Shown here in pieces: positions 51,303 through 59,282 of a stretch of DNA of 64,000 nucleotides. Numbering within the stretch: the first letter of the stretch is position 1; each line of letters opens with the position of its first letter. The stretch comes from Propionicimonas paludicola (lineage in GTDB: Bacteria > Actinomycetota > Actinomycetes > Propionibacteriales > Propionibacteriaceae): contig NZ_PDJC01000001.1 of the NCBI RefSeq assembly GCF_002563675.1, positions 1,364,001 to 1,428,000 of the forward strand. The letters are read 5' to 3'. The translations under genes and the position numbers were made by a program. The notes beneath the pieces are model-generated. The model was not told the origin of the DNA. It did no database searches and worked only from the letters and a program-made list of their open reading frames with translations.

Positions 51303-53180
51303 TCAGCCGAGCAGGCTGGTGTCCCGAGCCACCCGTGTGGCCACCTCGGCCCGGCGGGTCGCACCGGCTCCGCCGGTGAGCAATGCACTGCCCAGACCCC
51401 CGGCCAGAAGCGCGACCGTCACTCGGCGGTCCGGCTCTTCAACCACCGCCCAATCGACAGCCAGTGAGTCGATCAGCGAGCGTCCCACCCCGGTGCCGTC
51501 GGACTCGACCGCAGCCGGCGTGCGCCCGGCGGCCACCTCGATCACCGATAGCCCGAGCAGGGCCGGGCCCACCGCTCCGACCACCACTTCAGCCCGATCA
51601 GCGGCACTGTGCCGGACCGCATTGAGCAGGACCTCCCGCAGCACTTCGACGCAGGCGTCCGCGGCATCGTCATTGGACCTCAGCAGGCGCAGGCCGCCGG
51701 GCCGCAGCTGTAGATCGACGGTGAGAATGCCGGCCCAGATGCCGGTGACCAGAGCCAGCCGCTCCTCCACCGTCCGGGTGGGCTTCGCATCGAGCTGGGC
51801 AGCCAACTCCAGCGTGCTGCGCACCCGGTCGATCAGCGTCGCGTCGAGTTCACCGGTTGCCTCCAGTTCGGCGCGTGCCTGGCGCAGCACCAAGCCGGCT
51901 GCGGTGAGGTTCGCCTGGACCCGTCCGTGCAGGGCCAGCGCCAGTCGGCGCCGCTGCGCCCACAGACGCTGCCGGGTGCGCCGCAGATCCCACTCGGTCT
52001 GGGAGACCACCCGCTGCGCTGCTCGTCCTTCTTCGACCCGCAACTCGTAGAGCGCGGCCACCACACACAACACTGAGCCCAGCAGCGGTGGGACCAGGTA
52101 GGGATCGAGCGAGGATCGGAAGCCGGCCTGGGTCATCGCCAACAGCCCGGCCAGGCCGAGCAGGTACTGCACCAAGTACACCGTGATGGTGACCAGGAGC
52201 GCGGGCCGGCTTCGCATGGATCGCAACGGCTTGGCCAGCAGCCATCGCGCCACGACCAGGTACAACAGCTGCGCGGCCAGGGCGGCCAGTGAGTCGAGGG
52301 AGTCCAGATCGATGTGGTGTGGTTCGGGCAGATAGAGCCCGGCGATGGTGATCGGCAGGCTGACGATCGCCACCAGCAATGGCTGGAACGGGTGCGCGGT
52401 GGGGATTCGGCGCAGGGTGGCCGGCAACAGCTGGCGCCAGCCGAGCCAGAGCCGCTCCACCTCCGGCGCTCGCAGATCGTCCGGCATTCTGGCCAGATCG
52501 TGGCTCACCGGACGCACCTGGCGGGAGACCACCAGCTCGATGTACTCGGTCAGATCGTCCAACGCCGCGGCGTCCAGGGTCCCGTCCAGCCGACGTCCGA
52601 TCTCGGTCAACGAATCCTCGGTGGACGCCCGCACCTCGGCCAAGCTGCGATCGGCCTCGGCGAGAGCTGCGCTGGTCCGGGCCCGGGTGCGCACCAGCCG
52701 CTCGTACTCGGTGGTCAACTCGATCCGTTGGCGCCGCGCCCGCAGCATCCGGTTGGCCAGCAGTGAGCCGGCGCTGTACCAGCTGACCGCGCTGACGATC
52801 CGGACCGGCAACAGCCAGGTCGGCAGGAAGGGCACCTCGGTCGGGGTGAAGATCATCAGAACACTGCCCTCGATCGCCCCGGCCAACACGTAGCCGGCCA
52901 GTGCCGCGATCACCTTGCGGCCAGTGCCGTCGGCCAGCCGGTCCAGGATCGGCGGGAAGAGCAAACGGAGCACCACGATCATCGATCCCTGAGCGATCAG
53001 ACCGATCGCAAAGGAACTCAGCGGACCCCAGCCGAGCTGCCTGGCGTAGAAGGTGTCGCTGGCCAGGAACCACAGGAACGGCAGCAGGACCACCCACCAC
53101 GACACCGGGTGGGTGCCGAGAGCCTCACGCCACTCCGACCAGATCGGACGCAGCCAGCCCCCGGCGGCGACCTCGCTCAC
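51303..53180 (-). CDS. Membrane sensor histidine kinase-like protein (atypical)
   Basis: This is a 625-residue protein. Two membrane blocks (about 27-145 and 265-378, each about four helices) flank a cytoplasmic coiled coil (about 150-235). The C-terminal part resembles a HisKA_3 kinase: the phospho-acceptor candidate is His418 in ALHGRVQANL, and the N box is VLREVLLNAVRHS (Asn520). However, the G1 box reads EVAAGRT (about 549-555) instead of DxGxG, while G2 (DGTGVGRSLI) looks intact. ATP binding may be weakened or altered. The GTG start overlaps the stop of the response regulator (GTGA), so the pair is co-translated. The signal is unknown. Confidence 0.8.
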   Translation of the reverse strand: MSEVAAGGWLRPIWSEWREALGTHPVSWWVVLLPFLWFLASDTFYARQLGWGPLSSFAIGLIAQGSMIVVLRLLFPPILDRLADGTGRKVIAALAGYVLAGAIEGSVLMIFTPTEVPFLPTWLLPVRIVSAVSWYSAGSLLANRMLRARRQRIELTTEYERLVRTRARTSAALAEADRSLAEVRASTEDSLTEIGRRLDGTLDAAALDDLTEYIELVVSRQVRPVSHDLARMPDDLRAPEVERLWLGWRQLLPATLRRIPTAHPFQPLLVAIVSLPITIAGLYLPEPHHIDLDSLDSLAALAAQLLYLVVARWLLAKPLRSMRSRPALLVTITVYLVQYLLGLAGLLAMTQAGFRSSLDPYLVPPLLGSVLCVVAALYELRVEEGRAAQRVVSQTEWDLRRTRQRLWAQRRRLALALHGRVQANLTAAGLVLRQARAELEATGELDATLIDRVRSTLELAAQLDAKPTRTVEERLALVTGIWAGILTVDLQLRPGGLRLLRSNDDAADACVEVLREVLLNAVRHSAADRAEVVVGAVGPALLGLSVIEVAAGRTPAAVESDGTGVGRSLIDSLAVDWAVVEEPDRRVTVALLAGGLGSALLTGGAGATRRAEVATRVARDTSLLG

Positions 53181-53851
53181 GTCGGATTGGGCCCGTGCGC
53201 GTAGTACAGCTTGGCCAACTGAACCCTCGGGTTGGTCGTGGAGCTCTTCTCGATGTTCAGCCGGGTGATCAGCCGTTGGACGATCTGCTCCACCCCATGA
53301 GCCGAGGTTCCGCGGCGCATCCCGATTTCGGCATTCGACAGCCCGGCGGCGATCAACCGGAGAACCTCCAGCTGGTCACGGCTCAGCCCGCTCAGCGGGT
53401 CGCTGCGGGATGCATCATCGCGACGGGGCGTCTCATCGCTGAGCACCTCCTCCAGAGTCTGGATGAGGAGCCCGGCATCGGCCAGGTTCCGTTTGTGCAG
53501 GTACGCGGCCCGCTTCGGAATCACCTCGCCGGCCACACCGGCCACCGCGGGAGACGGCGCATTGGTCAGCACCACCAAGGCCGACCAGGGTGCGGCCCGA
53601 TCGGCGTAGGCGAGAACTTCGGCGCCTCCGGGGCCATCACCGAGGTTGAGATCGACCACCAGCGCGTCCGGGTCGAACTCACGCAATTCCTCGATGGCGT
53701 CCGTGGCGTTGTCCACCCCGATGGCATCGAACCCAGCGCTCTCCAGCAATGAAATCACCAACGACCGGATCAACGGCTCGTCTTCGACCACCAGCACGCG
53801 GCGCGCCTCGGCCGGCGGACGCTGCGAACCCGGACCCTCCTGCACTGGCAT
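53177..53851 (-). CDS. LuxR/NarL-type response regulator
   Basis: This is a 224-residue protein. The receiver domain has the acidic pair VLVVEDEP, the phospho-acceptor Asp in LVVDLNLGDGPGG, the Thr in VVLTNAPS and the Lys in YLHKRN. The C-terminal HTH (about 160-222) has LSRDQLEVLRLIAAGLSNAEI; the recognition helix region reads TSAHGVEQIVQRLITRL. This is a NarL-like output domain and is expected to bind DNA. The ATG at 53851 has AGGAG 4 bases before it; a GTG 12 bases earlier is possible. It is first in the pair with the kinase-like gene. Targets are unknown. Confidence 0.9.
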   Translation of the reverse strand: MPVQEGPGSQRPPAEARRVLVVEDEPLIRSLVISLLESAGFDAIGVDNATDAIEELREFDPDALVVDLNLGDGPGGAEVLAYADRAAPWSALVVLTNAPSPAVAGVAGEVIPKRAAYLHKRNLADAGLLIQTLEEVLSDETPRRDDASRSDPLSGLSRDQLEVLRLIAAGLSNAEIGMRRGTSAHGVEQIVQRLITRLNIEKSSTTNPRVQLAKLYYAHGPNPT

Positions 53852-54099
53852 GGCTCTCCTCACTTGCTGCTTGCGCTCATCCTCGCATTCGGCCGCGCGC
53901 CGAAAGCGGTGGGCGCGCCGCAGCCGTCCGCGGTGGCCGTGAGGCTAGCCGCTCAGCCGGGGCGCCGAGGTCACAGCGGCAGGCTAGATTCACCGGCGAC
54001 GGACAACTTGTGCCCTCGGAACCGCCTTTCCCTGCCCGACCGATCCCTCCCCCATGACTAGGGGCTCGGCACCGGACAGCGAAGCCGAAGGAGACCCCT

Positions 54100-54246
54100 G
54101 TGAATATCGACAACTTCGTGATCGCCATGCGCCGAGACCGCGAGGCCGCACATCGCGCTCGTGCTGCCGCCGGCAAGGCCCCTCGCGCCACCCCCCAGAG
54201 CCCTCGAGTCGCTCCGGCGCCGGCAGTGGTGCGAACGGATCGCTAG
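54100..54246 (+). CDS. Small protein of 48 residues, unrecognised
   Basis: A short frame starts at GTG 54100, with a strong GAAGGAGA ribosome binding site 4 bases before it. The product, MNIDNFVIAMRRDREAAHRA then an Ala/Arg/Pro-rich tail, is basic, has no membrane segment and resembles no family I know. A hairpin (54260-54286) follows the stop by 13 bases, consistent with a transcription unit. The 236 bases between the response regulator and this gene contain no other feature I can support. The gene is too short to be certain; codon use looks like its neighbours (GC-rich third positions). Function unknown. Confidence 0.5.
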   Translation: MNIDNFVIAMRRDREAAHRARAAAGKAPRATPQSPRVAPAPAVVRTDR

Positions 54247-54259
54247 GACTGCCACTGCC

Positions 54260-54286
54260 AGCCGGTAGCGTCCACAGATACCGGCT
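54260..54286 (+). terminator. Hairpin downstream of the 48-residue gene
   Basis: AGCCGGTA (54260-54267) and TACCGGCT (54279-54286) are perfect complements of 8 bases around an 11-base loop. It starts 13 bases after the small gene's stop and 40 bases before serC. No T-tract follows. Confidence 0.55.
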
Positions 54287-54298
54287 CCGACCGGGCCC

Positions 54299-54316
54299 GT
54301 GTCATCTGAATGACAC
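54299..54316 (+). promoter_or_regulatory. Putative operator before serC (inverted repeat GTGTCAT-N4-ATGACAC)
   Basis: Two perfect 7-base arms separated by CTGA end 10 bases before the serC ATG. A CACAAT hexamer (54314-54319) at 6 bases from that ATG may be a leaderless -10 and overlaps the right arm. This arrangement suits a repressor site, but I do not know the protein. Confidence 0.5.
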
Positions 54317-54325
54317 AATGTGAAC

Positions 54326-55408
54326 ATGCGCGTACACAACTTCTCCTCCGGTCCGGCAATGCTCCCCTTCGAGGTCCTTGAGGCGGCTGCCTCTGAGCTG
54401 TCTGATTGGCGCGGAAGCGGTATGTCTGTGCTCGAGGTCTCCCACCGCGGTAAGGACTTCGTGGCCTGCGCGGCGGAGGCGGAGGCCCTGCTGCGCGAGG
54501 TGATGGGCATCGGCGACAACTACAAGGTGCTGTTCCTCCAGGGCGGTGCTTCGGGCCAGTTCGACGCCATTCCGTTCAACCTGACCGCGGCCGGTGACCG
54601 GGTCGACTTCCTCAACACCGGACAGTGGTCGGCCAAGGCGATCAGCGCCGCCAAGCGGCAAGGTCTCGAGGTCTCGGTGCTCGCCGACCAGGCCGACTCC
54701 AAGTACACCGACACCCCGGCTGCCGGCAGCTTCGAGGTGCATCCGGATGCGGCCTACCTGCACTACACGCCCAACGAGACCATCGGCGGCGTGGAGTTCG
54801 GCTACATCCCCGAGTCCGGGTCGGTGCCGCTGGTGGCCGACATGAGCTCGACAATCCTGTCCCGTCCGATCGACGTCAACCGCTACGGCCTGATCTACGC
54901 CGGCGCCCAGAAGAACATGGGTCCGTCCGGCCTGTGCGTGGTGATCGTCCGGGAGGACCTGCTCGACAAGGCTCGTCCGAACACCCCGTCGGTGTGGAAC
55001 TACGCGGCCATGGCTGCCGCCGACTCGATGCTGAACACGCCGCCGACCTTCGGGGTCTACCTGCTGGGCAAGATCCTGCAGTGGGTCAAGGACGCCGGTG
55101 GCCTGACCGCGATGGCCGATCGGAACCGGGCCAAGGCCGAAGCCCTCTACGGCTTCATCGATGCCTCGGGTTACTACTCCAACCCGGTCGCCACGGACTC
55201 TCGCTCCTGGATGAATGTGCCCTTCCGCCAGGCCAAGGACGAGCTCGACAAGACCTTCGTTGCCGAGGCGACTGCCGCTGGCCTGACCAACCTGGCAGGC
55301 CACCGCAGCGTCGGTGGCATGCGGGCCAGCATCTACAACGCCATGCCGCTGGAAGGCGTGCAGGCGCTGATCGACTTCATGACCGACTTCGAACGCCGCA
55401 ACGGGTGA
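54326..55408 (+). CDS. serC: Phosphoserine aminotransferase
   Basis: SerC is a PLP enzyme that converts 3-phosphohydroxypyruvate and glutamate to phosphoserine, the second step of serine synthesis. It has 360 residues. The start MRVHNFSSGPAMLPFEVLE is typical; ATG at 54326 is preferred over the GTG at 54320. The conserved GGASGQFDAIP is followed by the PLP lysine in YAGAQKNMGPSGLC, and SVGGMRASIYNAMP lies near the C-terminus. It lies 5 bases before serA. A dyad and a weak -10 overlap its start region, so regulation at the promoter is likely. Confidence 0.95.
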   Translation: MRVHNFSSGPAMLPFEVLEAAASELSDWRGSGMSVLEVSHRGKDFVACAAEAEALLREVMGIGDNYKVLFLQGGASGQFDAIPFNLTAAGDRVDFLNTGQWSAKAISAAKRQGLEVSVLADQADSKYTDTPAAGSFEVHPDAAYLHYTPNETIGGVEFGYIPESGSVPLVADMSSTILSRPIDVNRYGLIYAGAQKNMGPSGLCVVIVREDLLDKARPNTPSVWNYAAMAAADSMLNTPPTFGVYLLGKILQWVKDAGGLTAMADRNRAKAEALYGFIDASGYYSNPVATDSRSWMNVPFRQAKDELDKTFVAEATAAGLTNLAGHRSVGGMRASIYNAMPLEGVQALIDFMTDFERRNG

Positions 55409-55413
55409 ATCAG

Positions 55414-56583
55414 ATGACCTACAAGATCAAGACTCTCAACGCCATCAGCAAGGTGGGCCTGAACCGGCTCCCCGAGACCGACTTCGAGATCGGCAACGAT
55501 CTGGAGAATCCGGACGCCCTGCTGCTCCGCTCCGCCAGCTTGCATGGGGTGGAAATCCCTGCCTCCGTCCTCGCGGTGGCTCGGGCCGGCGCCGGTACCA
55601 ACAACATCCCGATCGCCGAGTACAGCGCTCGCGGCATCCCGGTCTTCAACACCCCTGGTGCCAATGCCAATGCGGTGAAGGAACTGGTCGTGGCCGCGCT
55701 GTTCCTGGCCGCCCGCAACATCATTCCGGCTGCCTCCTTCGCACACCGCCTGGAGGGCGACGCGGCCAGCATGGACAAGGCCGTCGAGTCCGGCAAGAAG
55801 GCCTTCGTCGGCTTCGAGCTGCCGGGTCGGACCCTCGGCGTGATCGGCCTGGGGGCCATCGGCGTCGAGGTGGCCAATGCCGCGGTCGGGCTGGGCATGA
55901 AGGTGCTCGGCTACGACCCCGGGGTCACCGTCGAGCATGCCTGGAAGCTGTCCTCCTTCGTTGAGCACGTCACCAACCTGGACTCGCTGCTCAAGCGGGC
56001 CGACATCGTCACGGTGCACGTGCCGCTGGTGGACGGCACCCGTGGACTGATCAGCGCCGACAAGCTGGCTCTGATGCGCAAGTCCTCGGTGCTGATCAAC
56101 TTCTCCCGCGGTCCGATCGTCGATCAGGAGGCTGTGGTCGCCGCACTGGAGGCGGGCGCGCTGCGTGGCTACGTGTGCGACTTCCCCACCCCCGAGCTCA
56201 ACAAGCATGAGCACGTGGTGACGCTGCCGCACCTGGGGGCGTCCACCAACGAGGCCGAAGAGAACTGCGCCTACATGGCCGCCGAGGAGCTGCGCCACTA
56301 CCTGGAAGCCGGCACGATCAAGAACTCGGTGAACTTCCCGGACGCCGAGCTGCCGCGCTCGGAAGGCACCAGCCGAATCGCGATCGCCAACAGCAATGTG
56401 CCGAACATGGTCGGCCAGATCTCGACCTTGGTGGCCGGCAGTGGCCTGAACATCGCCGACCTGCTGAACAAGTCTCGCGGCGAACTCGCCTACACCCTCG
56501 TGGACGTCGAGGGTGTGGTCCCGTCCTCGCTGCTGGATCAGATCCGTTCGATCGAAGGTGTGCTGTCCGCACGGCTGATCTGA
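55414..56583 (+). CDS. serA: D-3-phosphoglycerate dehydrogenase
   Basis: SerA oxidises 3-phosphoglycerate to 3-phosphohydroxypyruvate with NAD+, the first step of serine synthesis. It has 389 residues. The D-isomer dehydrogenase fold is clear: RAGAGTNNIPI, the NAD-binding GVIGLGAIGVEVANAA, the catalytic Arg in LINFSRGPIVDQ and the His in LPHLGASTNEAEENCA. The last 75 residues form an ACT domain (QISTLVAGSGLNIADLLNKSR), which usually binds serine for feedback. ATG at 55414 is chosen; a GTG at 55405 overlapping the serC stop is possible. It shares the serC transcript. Confidence 0.95.
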   Translation: MTYKIKTLNAISKVGLNRLPETDFEIGNDLENPDALLLRSASLHGVEIPASVLAVARAGAGTNNIPIAEYSARGIPVFNTPGANANAVKELVVAALFLAARNIIPAASFAHRLEGDAASMDKAVESGKKAFVGFELPGRTLGVIGLGAIGVEVANAAVGLGMKVLGYDPGVTVEHAWKLSSFVEHVTNLDSLLKRADIVTVHVPLVDGTRGLISADKLALMRKSSVLINFSRGPIVDQEAVVAALEAGALRGYVCDFPTPELNKHEHVVTLPHLGASTNEAEENCAYMAAEELRHYLEAGTIKNSVNFPDAELPRSEGTSRIAIANSNVPNMVGQISTLVAGSGLNIADLLNKSRGELAYTLVDVEGVVPSSLLDQIRSIEGVLSARLI

Positions 56584-56589
56584 GTCTCC

Positions 56590-56622
56590 GCTGAGGGTGG
56601 CCACGACCTGGCCGCCCTCAGC
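56590..56622 (+). terminator. Hairpin terminator after serA
   Basis: Arms 56590-56602 and 56610-56622 pair over 13 bases (one T-G wobble) around the 7-base loop ACGACCT. The hairpin begins 7 bases past the serA stop. No T-tract follows, as is common in this kind of genome. Confidence 0.75.
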
Positions 56623-56763
56623 CCCGGATCATCTCGCGAGCCTGCCCGGCAAGCCGGTCTGGGTACGCAATGATCGCCTCGTGGCGCGCGTTCGGCGAGC
56701 CCTGGCGATTTCGCAGGAGTGGCACGATGTCGTTCCCTGGTTGCAGCAAGGTGGCTGTTCGCA

Positions 56764-58827
56764 ATGGCCGGCGCTGACACGCCCCCACCGGGAGAGGTAG
56801 CCGCAGCCGGCGACTCTCCGGCCTCGACTCGGTCCCCGGAACGTCCGCCCGCCGCCGTGATCCGGCGGCTGGTGCTGGGCAGCACGTTGATGCTCTTTCT
56901 GGAGCTGTCCCTGATTCGCTGGTTGGGCTCCAACGTGGTCCACCTGAGCTACTTCTCGAACTTCGTCCTGCTCGGCTCCTTCCTCGGCGTCGGGCTGGGC
57001 TTCCTGATCGCTCGCAAGCGGTGGACGATCCTGCCCGCTGCGCCGCTGATCCTGGCGGTTCTGGTGGTGGCAACCCTGGCCGCCCCGGTGACCATCGACC
57101 GAGCCGGCGACCAGATCATCTACTTCACCTCGCTGAGCACCTCCGGCCCTCCGGCCTGGGTGGTTCTGCCGCTGATCTTTGTGTTCGTGGCCGCCGCCCT
57201 GGCCGGCCCGTCCGAGGTCGTCGGACGCTGCTTCGCCGAACTCGCCCCACTCACGGCCTATCGCTGGGATCTGGTCGGTTCGCTGATCGGGATCACCTCG
57301 TTCACCCTGCTCTCCTTCCTGCAGGCTCCGTCGGTGGTGTGGGGTGTGCTGGTGGTGGCCGCCTTCCTCGCCCTGACCCGGGGCGTCCACCGACTCCTCG
57401 CCGCCGTTGCCGGGCTGATCGTCGTGGCCATGCTGCTGGCCGAGTCGCTGACTCCGGGGGTCTCCTGGTCGCCGTACTACAAGATCCAGACCAAGGATCA
57501 GGTCTACGCTGGCATCCCGCTGACCGACATCTCGGTGAACGGAGTACCGCACCAGATCATGCGAGCGGCCGCCCAGCGCCTCGTCGAGGAGCCGCAATAC
57601 GGCCTGCCGTACCAGCGGACGCCGGGCAACCCGCTGGGCAATGTGCTGATCATCGGTGCCGGCTCCGGCTCCGACGTGGCGATCGCGCTGTCTAAAGGGG
57701 CCGCCCATGTCGATGCCGTCGACATCGATCCACGGATCATGCAGCTGGGTGCCGACAAGAACCCCGACCACCCCTACAGCGACCCGCGGGTCACTCGCTA
57801 CGTCAATGACGGTCGCGCCTTCCTGGAGAGCACGTCCAGCAAGTACGACCTGATCCTGTTCGCCCTGCCGGACTCGCTGGCACTGGTCACCGGCGCGTCG
57901 CAGATCCGGCTGGAGAGCTTCCTGTTCACCCAGGAGGCACTCACCTCGGCCCGACGACACCTGACCGATCAGGGCGCCTTCGCCATGTACAACTACTATC
58001 GCGAGCCCTGGCTGATCGACCGGTTGGCCGGGACCGCCGAGTCCGCTTTCGGCCACCGTCCCTGTGTCGACCTGCCGGGCGGCAACCAGGCGGTGATCAC
58101 CGTCGGCCTGCACGAGGCGAACCAACGTTGCGGCAGCACCTACGTCCCGGCCGGCGCGGTGATTGCACCGGCCAGCGACGATCGTCCGTTCCTGTACTAC
58201 CAGGGCGGACCGATCCCGGCCATCTACCTGTGGACGCTCGGCGGGATTCTGCTGAACTCGCTGATCGCGGTGCGGGCACTGGGTGGGCCGCTGCGCGGCA
58301 TGCGTCCCTATGCCGATCTGTTCTTCATGGGTGCGGCCTTCATGCTGCTGGAGACCAAGAACATCGCCACCTTCGCTCTGCTCTTCGGCACCACCTGGTT
58401 GGTGAACGCCCTTGTCTTCGCCGGAGTGCTCCTGATCGTGCTGGCTGCGGTGGAGACCACCAGGCGGTTCCGGACGCCACCTCTGCCGGTGGTCTTCGCT
58501 GGGATCGCGGTCGCCCTGACGCTCACCTTCTTCGTGGAGCCGGCCTGGCTGCTCACCTTGCCGCCGGTACCCCGGCTGATCGTCGCCGTTCTGCTGGCGT
58601 TCATCCCGATCTACTTGGCCAATGTCGCATTCTCCAAGCGCTTCGCAGCCTCCGACGACTCCCAGTCGGCCTTCGGACTGAACCTGCTCGGTGCCATGCT
58701 GGGCGGCTGCCTGGAGTACCTGGGGCTGCTCACCGGCTACCGCAATCTGCTGATTCTGGTGGCGGCCATCTACTTGATCGCCTTCCTGGTCACCCCTCGC
58801 GCACGCTCCGGATTGGCTACGAACTAG
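56764..58827 (+). CDS. Membrane-embedded spermidine-synthase-like (class I SAM-binding) protein
   Basis: This is a 687-residue protein. A first membrane block (about residues 35-230) is followed by a cytoplasmic Rossmann domain (about 235-455) with VLIIGAGSGSDVAIAL and an acidic strand end VDAVDIDPR. A second membrane block (about 470-675) follows. It has the look of the membrane-fused polyamine aminopropyltransferases of actinobacteria, but in the catalytic segment the sequence is DLILFALPDS, not the usual D-x-x-x-D-S-T/S-D-P. Activity as an aminopropyltransferase is therefore doubtful. The ATG at 56764 follows AAGG at 11 bases; a GTG at 56719 is an alternative. It follows the serA terminator by about 140 bases. 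No speD or other polyamine gene is near. Confidence 0.75.
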   Translation: MAGADTPPPGEVAAAGDSPASTRSPERPPAAVIRRLVLGSTLMLFLELSLIRWLGSNVVHLSYFSNFVLLGSFLGVGLGFLIARKRWTILPAAPLILAVLVVATLAAPVTIDRAGDQIIYFTSLSTSGPPAWVVLPLIFVFVAAALAGPSEVVGRCFAELAPLTAYRWDLVGSLIGITSFTLLSFLQAPSVVWGVLVVAAFLALTRGVHRLLAAVAGLIVVAMLLAESLTPGVSWSPYYKIQTKDQVYAGIPLTDISVNGVPHQIMRAAAQRLVEEPQYGLPYQRTPGNPLGNVLIIGAGSGSDVAIALSKGAAHVDAVDIDPRIMQLGADKNPDHPYSDPRVTRYVNDGRAFLESTSSKYDLILFALPDSLALVTGASQIRLESFLFTQEALTSARRHLTDQGAFAMYNYYREPWLIDRLAGTAESAFGHRPCVDLPGGNQAVITVGLHEANQRCGSTYVPAGAVIAPASDDRPFLYYQGGPIPAIYLWTLGGILLNSLIAVRALGGPLRGMRPYADLFFMGAAFMLLETKNIATFALLFGTTWLVNALVFAGVLLIVLAAVETTRRFRTPPLPVVFAGIAVALTLTFFVEPAWLLTLPPVPRLIVAVLLAFIPIYLANVAFSKRFAASDDSQSAFGLNLLGAMLGGCLEYLGLLTGYRNLLILVAAIYLIAFLVTPRARSGLATN

Positions 58828-58839
58828 CCACCCGGCTCA

Positions 58840-58857
58840 GCTGACCGATCGGTCAGC
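58840..58857 (+). promoter_or_regulatory. Perfect 18-base palindrome, TetR-operator-like
   Basis: GCTGACCGATCGGTCAGC is an exact palindrome of 18 bases with no spacer, located 12 bases after the previous stop and 52 bases before the putative -10 of the next gene. The core TGACCGATCGGTCA has the form of many TetR-family operators. A terminator role is less likely because there is no loop. Confidence 0.6.
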
Positions 58858-58908
58858 AACCCTGCGCACGAGTCCGGCCGCGAGCTGTCGAGCCTCGGCC
58901 GGGCTCGG

Positions 58909-58914
58909 TATGGT
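58909..58914 (+). promoter_or_regulatory. Putative -10 of a leaderless promoter
   Basis: TATGGT is followed by 7 bases and then the ATG at 58922. A weak CTGTCG hexamer lies 18 bases upstream. This supports 58922 rather than 58910 as the start of the next gene. Confidence 0.5.
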
Positions 58915-58921
58915 CGCTGAC

Positions 58922-59281
58922 ATGGGTCCTGTGATCGGAATCTTCGTCGTCCTGCACTTCCTCGGCATGGCCGCCATCCTCGGCGGCTGGCTGGCCCTCC
59001 GGCTCGGCGCCACCAAGGGCATCACGGTCTTGGTCTGGGCCGCCCGGGCGCAGCTGTTGATCGGCTTGGCTCTGGTCGCGCTGCTGGAAATCGTCAGCGC
59101 TGATCTGAACATGGCCAAGATCGCGGTGAAGCTCGTGGTCGCTCTGGCCGCCGTGGCCTGCGCCGAGATCGCCAATGTCCGGCAGGGCAAGGGCACTCCG
59201 GCTCCGCGCCTGGTCGATCTGGCCGCCGTCTTCGCGGTCCTGAACGTCCTGGTCGCAGTGATGTGGCGGACCGAGTCCTGA
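58922..59281 (+). CDS. Small four-helix membrane protein, unrecognised
   Basis: This is a 119-residue protein with about four hydrophobic segments. It begins with IGIFVVLHFLGMAAILGGWLA, with a conserved-looking His-Phe-Leu and a Gly-Gly pair in the first helix, and a pattern in which two helices are followed by a linker with NVRQGKGTPAPR and a final helix. It resembles small integral membrane proteins of actinobacteria that I cannot assign to a named family. An 18-base palindrome and a leaderless-type -10 lie upstream, so it may be regulated. It converges with the helicase gene, 1 base apart. Confidence 0.65.
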   Translation: MGPVIGIFVVLHFLGMAAILGGWLALRLGATKGITVLVWAARAQLLIGLALVALLEIVSADLNMAKIAVKLVVALAAVACAEIANVRQGKGTPAPRLVDLAAVFAVLNVLVAVMWRTES

Positions 59282-59282
59282 G

